The notes below the pieces were generated by a model. It did no database searches and had not been told where the DNA came from. It saw only the letters and a program-made list of their open reading frames with translations. From NCBI GenBank assembly GCA_964472565.1, contig CAYYNB010000137.1:1-16567 (forward strand): DNA of 16,567 nucleotides, read 5' to 3'. Both the position numbers and the translations under genes were made by a program. Below are positions 1 through 7,444 of this stretch, in pieces. This stretch comes from DATAMF01 sp964472565. GTDB lineage: Bacteria; Chloroflexota; Anaerolineae; Aggregatilineales; Aggregatilineaceae. Position 1 is the first letter of the stretch. Every line of letters begins with the position of its first letter.

Positions 1-59
1 TGTTTAGCCCCTTTCTGCCTTCTTGATCCCGGCATCCATTTTTTGCAACAGAACCCCAG

Positions 60-428
60 ATGACCCGCCGCACCAACAGTCAAGCGCTTGAAGTCGTGAT
101 TGAACGACTGAACCGTTACATCCTGGGTTGGGTCGGCTACTTTCGCATCGGCGATGCGAAAGACCATTTACGCCACCAGGATGAACATCTGCGCCGCCGT
201 TTACGGCAACTCGTTTGGAAACAGTGGAAAACGCCTGCCAATCGCTCTCGGAACCTCCGTGCGCTCGGCATCTCAGACTTCTGGGCTATCCGTGCCGGGG
301 GAACCAGTAAGGGCCAGTGGCGGCTGTCCGCTTCACCGCCGCTCCAAAGGGCACTTAATAAGGCTTATTGGGAGCAACAAGGTCTGGTCAGTTTCTTCAA
401 CCGTTACCAGTCTTTTCGTTCGACTTGA
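60..428 (+). pseudogene. ltrA-like: Group II intron reverse transcriptase/maturase, C-terminal remnant
   Basis: This is the last ~120 residues of a group II intron-encoded protein. The visible part is the maturase (domain X/GIIM) region that helps intron RNA fold and splice. The opening TRRTN, the RLNRYILGWVGYFRIGD block and the final YWEQQGLVSFFNRY stretch are typical of this C-terminal part. The palm with its YADD-type catalytic motif, the fingers and the rest of the RT are absent. Upstream of base 60 the same frame gives unrelated residues and then meets a TGA at 24-26, so homology breaks at about base 58. The apparent ATG at 60 stands where intact relatives have an internal residue and is not a true start. 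The stop at 426-428 lies two bases before intron domain V, the normal arrangement for an ORF in domain IV. The protein would have no reverse transcriptase activity. Family identity is confident; whether the break is biological or a contig-end chimera is unknown. Confidence 0.88.
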
Positions 429-430
429 CC

Positions 431-501
431 GAACCGCCGGATGCGGACCCGCATGTCCGGTGGTGTGGGAGGGGGCGGCCTCAACCGTCCCCTATCCCGA
501 T
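431..501 (+). ncRNA. Group II intron 3' end: domains V and VI
   Basis: Immediately after the maturase stop the sequence folds like catalytic domain V. Bases 433-441 pair with 456-464 with one G-U wobble, a two-base bulge lies at 454-455, bases 442-445 pair with 450-453, and a GACC tetraloop caps the hairpin. That geometry is the conserved 34-nt domain V. It is followed by a G-rich/C-rich hairpin at about 467-498 that fits domain VI, with an A in the 3' strand (near 494) as candidate branch point. The intron 3' boundary is probably at the GAT near 499-501. The 5' part of the intron (domains I-III) is outside the window or lost, so this is a 3' fragment. Confidence 0.8.
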
Positions 502-893
502 TATTTCGTTTTTCGGCGTGATCGATTTATGACCACGCCTCAGCTAGTTTCTGTTCCGTTGTTTTATGCGACACTTCTTTTCGCTCCTGTTTGGATCCAT
601 TGGTTGTCTGGTCACTTCCAATTCTATCCAACAGGAGCCACTCATTTCTCTAATTTCCAAATGCGCTCTACCCAATAAATAGGGTCGAATCATTGAAACA
701 TATTTCCAACTATTTGGCACTTGTTGATGTCAAAAATGGCGATTTGGCAAACGGTTTGGGATTAAGCAGCACTGCCTGTCCGTTTGAAGACAGTTAGAGT
801 GATTCAGTCCTACCCAATAAAGATTACCCCTTTAAAAATCCGCGTTGCGAGGTATCATTGCGTTTTTGTTAATTAAAGGTCTGTATTTTCAAT
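502..893 (+). promoter_or_regulatory. AT-rich intergenic region, probable promoter of the glycan export operon
   Basis: No gene with recognisable protein features is seen in these ~390 bases. The region separates the intron 3' end from the first export gene, so the operon promoter is expected here. One weak sigma70-like candidate is TTGCGA at 845-850 with GTTAAT at 868-873 (17-base spacer), but it sits very close to the start codon and is only a suggestion. A 12-base direct repeat, CTACCCAATAAA, occurs at 668-679 and 810-821; the first copy is also the left half of an ACCC...GGGT inverted repeat (671-685). Confidence 0.35.
668..821 (+). repeat. Pair of 12-bp direct repeats CTACCCAATAAA, 142 bp apart
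   Basis: The identical dodecamer CTACCCAATAAA is present at 668-679 and at 810-821, in the same orientation, in the intergenic region before the export operon. The distance from one copy to the next is 142 bp. The copies could be regulator half-sites, a footprint of an excised or decayed mobile element, or coincidence in AT-rich DNA. The exact match is directly seen; its function is not known. Confidence 0.6.
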
Positions 894-1772
894 ATGATCT
901 ATCATTCGACTAGCACCTCCGACACCATGCACACTGTTGAACGAGAAATAATAATCAAGCCCACCAGAAGTTGGTTCTCATTGAATCTGGTTGAGGTATG
1001 GGAATATCGGCAGTTATTGTTCTATTTTGTGTGGCGTGATGTCAAGGTCCGCTATAAACAAACCGTTTTGGGTCCATTATGGGCAATTATCAATCCGGTC
1101 GCCAATTTAGTTCTGTTTACCATGCTCTTCGGTGGTTTGGCAAAACTCGATTCCGAAGGAGTGCCATATTCCATCTTTACGTTCGCGGCGATTTTGCCCT
1201 GGACATTTTTCTCTGGCGCATTATCGAACATCACGACATCCTTGACAGGAAATACGACGCTGATCCAAAAAGTATATTTTCCACGTCTCATTCTGCCGCT
1301 AACAAATGTTTTCGGGCGTTTGCCTGATTTTCTCTTATCATTTCTGGTCATGATTGGCCTGATGATTTACTATAATATTTTTCCATATCCCTTCCGATTG
1401 TTGTTACTGCCCGTGTTAATCCTGTACGCAGCTATAGCCTCGCTCGGAGTTGGACTTTGGTTCGCTGCTTTGAATGTTCGCTATCGTGACATTGGGTATA
1501 TTTCGGCGTATGTAGTGCGGTTTTGGATGTACGCAACTCCGGTAGTTTATTCTATTAATGAGATCCAACAACGTAACACAGGATTCCTATTAAGTCTCTA
1601 TTATGCCAACCCGATGGTGAGTGTAATTGAAGGCTTTCGATGGGTATTGTTGAACAAAGGTGGGGGAATCCAGTCGGAAATGCTGGTTTCAGTTGTCGTA
1701 ACCTTTACTGTTTTTTTGACAGGCTTGATGTATTTCGGACGCATGGAAAAATACTTTGCGGATTATGTGTAA
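894..1772 (+). CDS. wzm: ABC-2 type polysaccharide export permease (Wzm/TagG/KpsM-like)
   Basis: This 292-residue integral membrane protein would form the channel half of an ABC exporter that moves an undecaprenyl-linked glycan across the cytoplasmic membrane. The family signature is clear: an amphipathic N-terminal stretch with WRDVKVRYKQTVLGPLWAIINP (about residues 47-68), then about six hydrophobic segments (roughly 58-82, 92-115, 131-163, 168-192, 205-220 and 262-284). The RYRDIGY loop near 196-202 and the ANPM...EGFRW block near 238-250 are also typical of this family. ATG at 894 is chosen because an AAAGGT lies at 875-880; the internal ATG at 927 has no ribosome-binding sequence. The stop is 8 bases before the ATPase start, so the two subunits are co-translated as is usual for Wzm-Wzt pairs. 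Family certain; the transported glycan is unknown. Confidence 0.93.
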   Translation: MIYHSTSTSDTMHTVEREIIIKPTRSWFSLNLVEVWEYRQLLFYFVWRDVKVRYKQTVLGPLWAIINPVANLVLFTMLFGGLAKLDSEGVPYSIFTFAAILPWTFFSGALSNITTSLTGNTTLIQKVYFPRLILPLTNVFGRLPDFLLSFLVMIGLMIYYNIFPYPFRLLLLPVLILYAAIASLGVGLWFAALNVRYRDIGYISAYVVRFWMYATPVVYSINEIQQRNTGFLLSLYYANPMVSVIEGFRWVLLNKGGGIQSEMLVSVVVTFTVFLTGLMYFGRMEKYFADYV

Positions 1773-1780
1773 AGAGATAG

Positions 1781-3100
1781 ATGTCGATGCCTGATGCAGT
1801 TATCAAAGTACGAAGTCTGGGCAAGCGGTACGAAATTGGCGAACTGCAAAACAAGGATACCAAATCCATCCTTGATATTGCCAAAGATGTTTATCGTGGA
1901 TCAAGGCGGACATTGCGTTCCCTCTACAATCCTGGTAGCTTCCGGAACGGTGATTCTCACATATGGGCGCTGCGCAATGTGAGCTTTGAGGTGGAGCGTG
2001 GAGAGACGCTAGGAATCATCGGTCATAATGGGGCAGGCAAAAGCACTCTTCTGAAGATCCTTACACGCATTACCGATCCCACCGAAGGCGAAATCCGTTT
2101 GAAAGGTCGTGTTGGCGCTTTGCTTGAAGTAGGGTCGGGTTTTAGCGGAATGCTCAGTGGACGCGAGAATATCTATCTTAATGGTGCCATTCTTGGTATG
2201 ACTAAAGGCGAAATTGACCGCAAGTTCGACGAAATAGTTAATTTCGCTGGAGTCGAGCAATTTATTGACACGCCCGTTCGCCATTACTCCACTGGTATGT
2301 ACTTGAGACTGGCCTTTGCTGTGGCTGCTCACCTGGAGTCGGAAATTTTGCTAGTTGATGAAGTGCTGGCAGTAGGAGATGCCGCGTTTCAGCAAAAATG
2401 CTTGGGAAAGATGAGCAGTGTAGCAGGCGAGGGTCGGACCGTGTTGTTTGTAAGCCATAATATGGCTGCTATGGAGCATTTATGCTCGCGGGCAATTCTG
2501 CTGAATCAGGGTCAGATCATCGCTGAGGGCGAACCTTCGGCAGTTATTGTCCAGTATTTTTCCAGACTGAGCGGTGAATTGGGCGAGAACCATTCCTACA
2601 GTATAAATCGCGAATTAATAGCAGCGCAAAAGGATTCAGATTTTCGTATTACAGACCTGGAACTGCTCGATGCATCTGGCAAGTCGTTAGTGATGCACCG
2701 TACTGGTGAGCCGCTGACACTTCGAATCCAGTATGAAGCACATGCTCCAATTACAGCACCTGCCTTTGCAGTTTTTGTCAAAACCATGTTCGGTCAAGAA
2801 GTCATACGATTGAGTACGATGCCCATCAGCGGTTATCGTATTGAGCAACTAGGCGAGCGTGGTATAGTGGATCTTCACATCGATTCTCTGCCCCTGACCG
2901 GCGGGCGCTATTATGTTGACGTAGGTCTGGCTCACGAAAAAAGCGGTTGGGTAGTGCGCCTGGATCAGGTGATTACATTAGATATTGTTGCCAAGGATGT
3001 ATACGGAAGTGGGATGGCGCTTGACCAAAAGCGCGGGCTATTTGTAGTACAGCATCAATGGGATCATCGTCCCATCGGAACAGGTGTTGGGAAACGATGA
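1781..3100 (+). CDS. wzt: Polysaccharide ABC exporter ATPase with C-terminal Wzt-like domain
   Basis: This is the ATP-hydrolysing subunit partnering the upstream permease. The nucleotide-binding domain spans about residues 5-260: Walker A GHNGAGKST at 81-89, the GSGF motif of this exporter class near 118-121, an unusual YSTGM ABC signature at 169-173 (as in Wzt/TagH ATPases), Walker B ILLVDE at 189-194 and the H-loop SHN at 225-227. A long insertion between the first strand and Walker A (about residues 20-60) is also typical of the family. Residues about 280-425 form a beta-rich domain like Wzt_C. In characterised O-antigen exporters that domain binds the modified non-reducing end of the glycan before export. 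Length (439) fits the long, carbohydrate-binding subgroup. The stop overlaps the next gene's start (ATGA at 3097-3100). Confidence 0.93.
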   Translation: MSMPDAVIKVRSLGKRYEIGELQNKDTKSILDIAKDVYRGSRRTLRSLYNPGSFRNGDSHIWALRNVSFEVERGETLGIIGHNGAGKSTLLKILTRITDPTEGEIRLKGRVGALLEVGSGFSGMLSGRENIYLNGAILGMTKGEIDRKFDEIVNFAGVEQFIDTPVRHYSTGMYLRLAFAVAAHLESEILLVDEVLAVGDAAFQQKCLGKMSSVAGEGRTVLFVSHNMAAMEHLCSRAILLNQGQIIAEGEPSAVIVQYFSRLSGELGENHSYSINRELIAAQKDSDFRITDLELLDASGKSLVMHRTGEPLTLRIQYEAHAPITAPAFAVFVKTMFGQEVIRLSTMPISGYRIEQLGERGIVDLHIDSLPLTGGRYYVDVGLAHEKSGWVVRLDQVITLDIVAKDVYGSGMALDQKRGLFVVQHQWDHRPIGTGVGKR

Positions 3101-4131
3101 GCACAGTTGATCACGGGGAAAACTTAATATTTCTGCTCTCGCAGCCGCGCGCCGGATCCACACTGTTGCAACGAATGTTGGGGACACACCCTGCTATTCA
3201 CACCGTAGGCGAACCTTGGTTGCTGTTGCCCCTACTTTATCTGCTTCGTTCTAAAGGGATACAGGCTGAATATGATGCTTGGCAAGCGCACCTAGCAGTG
3301 AAGGCTTTTCTCAAAGAGTTGCCTGATGGAGAAGATGAATATTTCAAAGCCGTGCGCTGCATGGTGAGTTATCTCTATAAACAGGCACAGTCCGGCACCA
3401 AAACACGTTACTTTTTGGACAAAACCCCCCGTTACTATTACATTATCCCTGAGTTGGTCCAAACCTTTCCAGAGGCGCGGTTCATCATTCTGCTGCGAAA
3501 CCCACTGGCTGTGTTTTGCTCGCGGCTTCGGCCCATGCTGGCGGAAAATCGCTTGTTCCAACTGCGCGACTTTGGAGCGGACGATTTCCTGCTCGCTCCT
3601 GCGCTGCTGTTGGCAGGCATTGATCTTTTAGGTGAGCGTGCCGTAACCCTGCGTTATGAGGATTTGTTGAATACGCCAGAAGCCGGGCTGCAGATCCTAT
3701 GCCGATATCTCGATATCGAATTTCTACCGCAGATGGTGGATTATGGCAATTCCGACCTGTCGCAATGGAAGTTTGGCGACAAAACCACGGTCTATAATCG
3801 ACAACGACCAGACCCCGCATATGCAGATCGCTGGCTGGATACCCTACGCGACCCGCAGGGCTGGCGACTGGTGAGCGATTACCTGGAGATGCTGGGGCCT
3901 GACACGATAGGACGGATGGGATATAGTTACCCTGAATTGCGGCAGACGGTGGAGTCGTGCCGCCCCGTATCGCTGGCGCTGCGCTCGACATGGTCGCTAA
4001 AAAATCTGTTAGCAAAGCGCGCAGCTAGTCGCCGCCGATGGGAATGGTGGGTACTGCGTGCCGGCCAGAGACTGCAAAAGTCCCTGGGCCAGTTCCGCCA
4101 TTTCGATGACTCTGAAAAGGTAGAGCACTGA
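3097..4131 (+). CDS. PAPS-dependent sulfotransferase family protein
   Basis: A predicted cytosolic sulfotransferase of 344 residues that would transfer sulfate from PAPS to a hydroxyl of an acceptor, here most likely a sugar of the exported glycan. The 5'-phosphosulfate loop SQPRAGST is at residues 15-22 and the 3'-phosphate-binding segment ILLRNPLAVFCSR at 131-143 supplies the conserved Arg134 and Ser142. FLDKTPRYY (106-114) and RYEDLL after the second motif are also family hallmarks. The frame is open upstream to an ATG at 3058, but 3097 is preferred: it overlaps the ATPase stop as ATGA, implying translational coupling, and it starts just before the first conserved strand. The C-terminal ~60 residues are basic (RRAASRRRWEWW) and less conserved. 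The acceptor is inferred from context only; a role on a lipid or protein is possible. Confidence 0.87.
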   Translation: MSTVDHGENLIFLLSQPRAGSTLLQRMLGTHPAIHTVGEPWLLLPLLYLLRSKGIQAEYDAWQAHLAVKAFLKELPDGEDEYFKAVRCMVSYLYKQAQSGTKTRYFLDKTPRYYYIIPELVQTFPEARFIILLRNPLAVFCSRLRPMLAENRLFQLRDFGADDFLLAPALLLAGIDLLGERAVTLRYEDLLNTPEAGLQILCRYLDIEFLPQMVDYGNSDLSQWKFGDKTTVYNRQRPDPAYADRWLDTLRDPQGWRLVSDYLEMLGPDTIGRMGYSYPELRQTVESCRPVSLALRSTWSLKNLLAKRAASRRRWEWWVLRAGQRLQKSLGQFRHFDDSEKVEH

Positions 4132-4140
4132 GGGCACATC

Positions 4141-5022
4141 ATGTTACCTGGCACCCCACCCCGGATCAGCGTCATCATGGTCGACGGTTCGTTTCGAGAG
4201 CATTTTCATGCTATCCGCTACTTTGGGAACCAGACCCTCGCGCCCGAGGAGTACGAACTCCTGTGGGTAGAGTTTTACCAGGATGTTAAGCCAGAACTAA
4301 GGGCAGAGATCGAAAAGTTCCCGAATTTCCGGATCATTACTCTTGGGAATAACGCCACTACTGTTTATCATTCTTCGTTCTGTTTCAATCGTGGCATTGT
4401 AGAAGCCCAAGCAGACCTGTTAGCAATTCCAGATGCTGATGTGGTCGTTGAGCGCGATTTTTTGGATCGTGTCGGCCAGGAGCACCTAACGAATGACAAA
4501 CTGGTGATGTATATTTACCGGTACAACGTCTTCGAGAACGACCATATTCCCAACTGGACGCTTGACCATTTGCGCAAGGTCAGCCGGAATTCGAATCCGA
4601 ATAATTATGGGAGCTGCCTGACTGTACGTAAAAAATGGTTATTACAAATCAATGGCTACGACCAGCATCCCATCTTTGAAACGGAGATGCACGGGAACGG
4701 TTATGATGTTTACTGCCGTTTGAAAGCATTTGGGCTGCATATTATGTGGTCCCCCGATATCAAGATATATCATCCCTGGCATCCGATGACGGGTGTCTGG
4801 CACGATAATTACGAAAAACAGCACGTAGTCTCCGACTGGCGCTCAAGGGCATTGGTGTCTGTAGCCTTCCACGGGATTGAAAGTGAGCGCAACTGGGACC
4901 TGCCCCTCGATCTGCGAAAAGCTTTGGACAATATCAAAAAAACATCACCAAGCAAGAAGCCTTCACCCTCATTTAGGCGCTTCTTACTTCGAGTAAGGCA
5001 CAAATTTTGGATGATTAGATGA
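4141..5022 (+). CDS. Glycosyltransferase, GT-A fold, family 2-like
   Basis: This 293-residue enzyme would transfer a sugar from a nucleotide-sugar donor during glycan assembly on the cytoplasmic face of the membrane. RISVIMVDGSF near residues 8-18 is the first GT-A strand and the DAD at 98-100 (IPDADVVV) is the metal-binding DxD motif. NGYDQ...ETEMHGNGYDVYCRL (171-194) corresponds to the acceptor/catalytic block in which an acidic residue usually acts as base. The catalytic domain closes with HPWHP at 211-215, a motif nearly repeated in the last gene of the operon. No signal peptide or clear membrane helix is seen. The start has an AGGG seven bases upstream and lies 9 bases past the sulfotransferase stop. 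Its 3' end overlaps the next gene as ATGA. Donor and linkage cannot be told from sequence. Confidence 0.87.
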   Translation: MLPGTPPRISVIMVDGSFREHFHAIRYFGNQTLAPEEYELLWVEFYQDVKPELRAEIEKFPNFRIITLGNNATTVYHSSFCFNRGIVEAQADLLAIPDADVVVERDFLDRVGQEHLTNDKLVMYIYRYNVFENDHIPNWTLDHLRKVSRNSNPNNYGSCLTVRKKWLLQINGYDQHPIFETEMHGNGYDVYCRLKAFGLHIMWSPDIKIYHPWHPMTGVWHDNYEKQHVVSDWRSRALVSVAFHGIESERNWDLPLDLRKALDNIKKTSPSKKPSPSFRRFLLRVRHKFWMIR

Positions 5023-6305
5023 AGATCTACATTCAGCCGAGTGGACACCGGATCGTTAATATGGGCGATCTGGCGATGTTACAAGTAGCAGTCTCTCGCC
5101 TAAACCAGTTGTGGCCGGACTCCGATATTTTTGTTTATACCCAGGCTCCAGAACGTCTAGCACAGTATTGTCCAAAGACCAAACCCGTCAACAAGCAGTC
5201 ACTCGATGAACTGCTCAGAGAGAGGTATCTTTTCCCAGAGGCATGGTACAAAAAGTTACCGGATAAGATATCGTACAGACTTGGATATTTCGAGAGTATA
5301 TTACGCCGCCGCCATCCTCGTTTGTCGCTTTGGCTTCAGAAAATGGAGACGGCATTATATGGAGAAGATAGAGTTTACTTTGAAGAACTACAGGAGCGTA
5401 TCCTTGGGTCGGACTGCGTCATAGTCACTGGGCAAGGTGGCATGACAGATGCATTCGTTTGGAATGATCTCCGTATACTGAGACTACTTGATATAGCGCA
5501 TAGCCTGAATAAGACGACGATTATGTTGGGGCAGGGAATGGGACCGGTTCAGAATAAGGCGCTGCTGCAAACGGCATTTAAGGTACTTCCCAAGGTAGAT
5601 TTCATTGCCCTTCGCGAAAAGCGTTCCAGCTTGCCTTTTTTGCAGAAAATGGGTGTTGCTCTTGAGAACACTATCGTGACTGGAGATGATGCTGTACAGA
5701 TGGCATATGAAGCGCGGGCGACGCAGATCGGAAATGCCATTGGCGTGAATTTGCGTGTGGCCGAGTATGCGGCAGTGAATACCTCGCTTGTTGAGCCAGT
5801 TCGTAGAGTGCTCCATTCGGCCCGCAGAAAATACCGCACCGATCTGTTACCTGTTCCCATCGCGCTGCCTGGTGATATGGTTACGAGTGCCGATATTATC
5901 GGCGCAGAAGCCGAAGAGTATGCCCATAATCACGATCTGAACTCGCCTCTCAAAATTATTCAGCAGATCAATCATTGTCGTGTTGTCGTCACTGGAAGTT
6001 ACCATGCTGGAGTGTTCGCGTTATCACAGGGTGTGCCAGTTGTGGCTCTGGCGAAATCACCGTACTACATTGACAAATTTCTTGGTCTCGCCGATCAATT
6101 CAGGGTCGGATGTGAGGTGGTTCTCCTTGAAGGTCATAATGTCGAGTCCGCATTGGCATGGGCACTCGATACACTGTGGGAACAGGCTGATGCAATTCGT
6201 GAGAATCTATTAGCTGCCGCCGTCGAGCAAATTGAAGCAGGATGGATAGCATACCGGCATGTATATGATTTAGTCGATCAGTCGCTTGATTCACAGCATA
6301 GATGA
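5019..6305 (+). CDS. Polysaccharide pyruvyl transferase family protein
   Basis: This 428-residue protein belongs to the CsaB/WcaK-type pyruvyl transferase fold (PF04230-like). Characterised members add a ketal-linked pyruvate from phosphoenolpyruvate to a sugar of surface glycans. The N-terminal Rossmann half has the NMGDLAML loop at residues 14-21, then VIVTGQGGMTDAF at 134-146 and MLGQGMGPVQ at 169-178. The C-terminal half has TGDDAVQM at 221-228, IGVNLR at 241-246 and the diagnostic VVVTGSYHAGVFALSQGVPV block at about 322-341, whose histidine and nearby basic residues are expected to bind PEP. The start overlaps the preceding glycosyltransferase stop (5019-5022) and the stop overlaps the next start (6302-6305). 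The family also has members of uncertain activity, so pyruvylation is a reasonable but not certain assignment. Confidence 0.84.
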   Translation: MKIYIQPSGHRIVNMGDLAMLQVAVSRLNQLWPDSDIFVYTQAPERLAQYCPKTKPVNKQSLDELLRERYLFPEAWYKKLPDKISYRLGYFESILRRRHPRLSLWLQKMETALYGEDRVYFEELQERILGSDCVIVTGQGGMTDAFVWNDLRILRLLDIAHSLNKTTIMLGQGMGPVQNKALLQTAFKVLPKVDFIALREKRSSLPFLQKMGVALENTIVTGDDAVQMAYEARATQIGNAIGVNLRVAEYAAVNTSLVEPVRRVLHSARRKYRTDLLPVPIALPGDMVTSADIIGAEAEEYAHNHDLNSPLKIIQQINHCRVVVTGSYHAGVFALSQGVPVVALAKSPYYIDKFLGLADQFRVGCEVVLLEGHNVESALAWALDTLWEQADAIRENLLAAAVEQIEAGWIAYRHVYDLVDQSLDSQHR

Positions 6306-7444
6306 ATATGATCACTATCGTTATGGGGTATCGCAATCGTGATCTGGCACGTGTCCAGCGTTGTCTAGATTCGCTGCGAGCGCAGACTTTCCACGATTTT
6401 TCGGTCATCTTTGTCGATTACGGCAGCGATATGGATCGTGCGCAAGCGGCACACACCCTGACCGGGGCCTATGATTTTGCAAAATATATCTACAGTGATA
6501 CACGCGGCCAGCCCTGGAATCGTGCACACGCTCTCAATATCGGTATCCGCGCAGCGAATACCGATTATGTGATCACAACAGATATTGATATGATTTTCTC
6601 CCCTGGGTTTATGGCAATTACAGCGGCGCACGCGGCACCGGACCGCGTGATCTACTGCCCGCCTCGCTTCTTACCAAAAGACTTCGCCGATTGGAATCAT
6701 CTAGAGCACTACATTGACACCCTTCCGATTGGTGATCGTCGGCAGCTAGGTGGCTTTCAATGTGCGTTGACTCGTGTGTTGCATGATCTGCACGGGTTTG
6801 ATGAGTTCTATCGTTATTGGGGTGTCGAAGATCGCGACCTTGCTACGCGGCTTGAAAAGAAGGGGATAACGCATTACTGGCTGCATGATCATGCCCCTGA
6901 TGCCTCACATCTGTTTCACCAATGGCATCCCCCTTCGAATCATCTAAATTATGACTTTATGCCTTTAGGTGTATGGGATAGCGTCATTCTTCATAATTTA
7001 CAGCATGAGGATATATTGCTTCGTAATCCTCAGCAGTGGGGATCCATCGCCACCACTGAAGAGCGGACAGTCTTGCAGTTTCTAGACCTGGAGACTTCCC
7101 AACTGATCGCCCATGACAGCCTCCATATCTTTAGTGACGTACCCACAAGCAACCAATCATTAAATCGTGTAGTGCGCGTATTCCGGGAATTAGAAGCAGG
7201 TCATGCACTGGCAATCGATCATGCCTTTTACCCCGAGAAAAATATCTGGGGCGATAGAATTCTTCGCTATGGGAATCGCCTGTTACAATTGCTTAGCGTA
7301 CAAAATACGTTGATAGCCTACGATGTTAATCGCTTACACAACTTCCTGGCCCGGTTCATTCAAGAATATGGCGAGACGATGATTGCCGACTACTATCTAA
7401 ACTTCCCTGCGCGCAAGGGTACCACAATCTTGGTTCGTGCATAG
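6302..7444 (+). CDS. Glycosyltransferase, family 2/GT7C-like, with C-terminal extension
   Basis: The last gene of the operon encodes a 380-residue predicted glycosyltransferase. The GT-A core occupies about residues 1-215: ITIVMGYRNR at 4-13, TDID (DxD, metal/donor binding) at 93-96, GGFQCALTR at 150-158, and WGVEDRDL at 173-180, the acidic acceptor block typical of GT2 enzymes with a GT7-type C-terminal half. The core ends in HQWHP (206-210), parallel to HPWHP in the glycosyltransferase at 4141-5022, so the two are probably of one subfamily. Residues about 230-380 form an extra alpha/beta region containing FSDVPTSNQSLNRVVRVF and repeated hydrophobic strands that I do not recognise. It is cytosolic by appearance. 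Its ATG overlaps the upstream stop, indicating translational coupling. Confidence 0.86.
   Translation: MNMITIVMGYRNRDLARVQRCLDSLRAQTFHDFSVIFVDYGSDMDRAQAAHTLTGAYDFAKYIYSDTRGQPWNRAHALNIGIRAANTDYVITTDIDMIFSPGFMAITAAHAAPDRVIYCPPRFLPKDFADWNHLEHYIDTLPIGDRRQLGGFQCALTRVLHDLHGFDEFYRYWGVEDRDLATRLEKKGITHYWLHDHAPDASHLFHQWHPPSNHLNYDFMPLGVWDSVILHNLQHEDILLRNPQQWGSIATTEERTVLQFLDLETSQLIAHDSLHIFSDVPTSNQSLNRVVRVFRELEAGHALAIDHAFYPEKNIWGDRILRYGNRLLQLLSVQNTLIAYDVNRLHNFLARFIQEYGETMIADYYLNFPARKGTTILVRA

Noticed and set aside
154..678. 174-codon plus-strand open frame overlapping the maturase remnant
   Set aside because: It runs through maturase coding sequence, intron domains V-VI and AT-rich intergenic DNA in another frame, with no recognisable domain.
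3485..4015. 176-codon minus-strand open frame opposite the sulfotransferase
   Set aside because: The plus-strand gene has both PAPS-binding motifs; the antisense frame has low-complexity composition and no family features.
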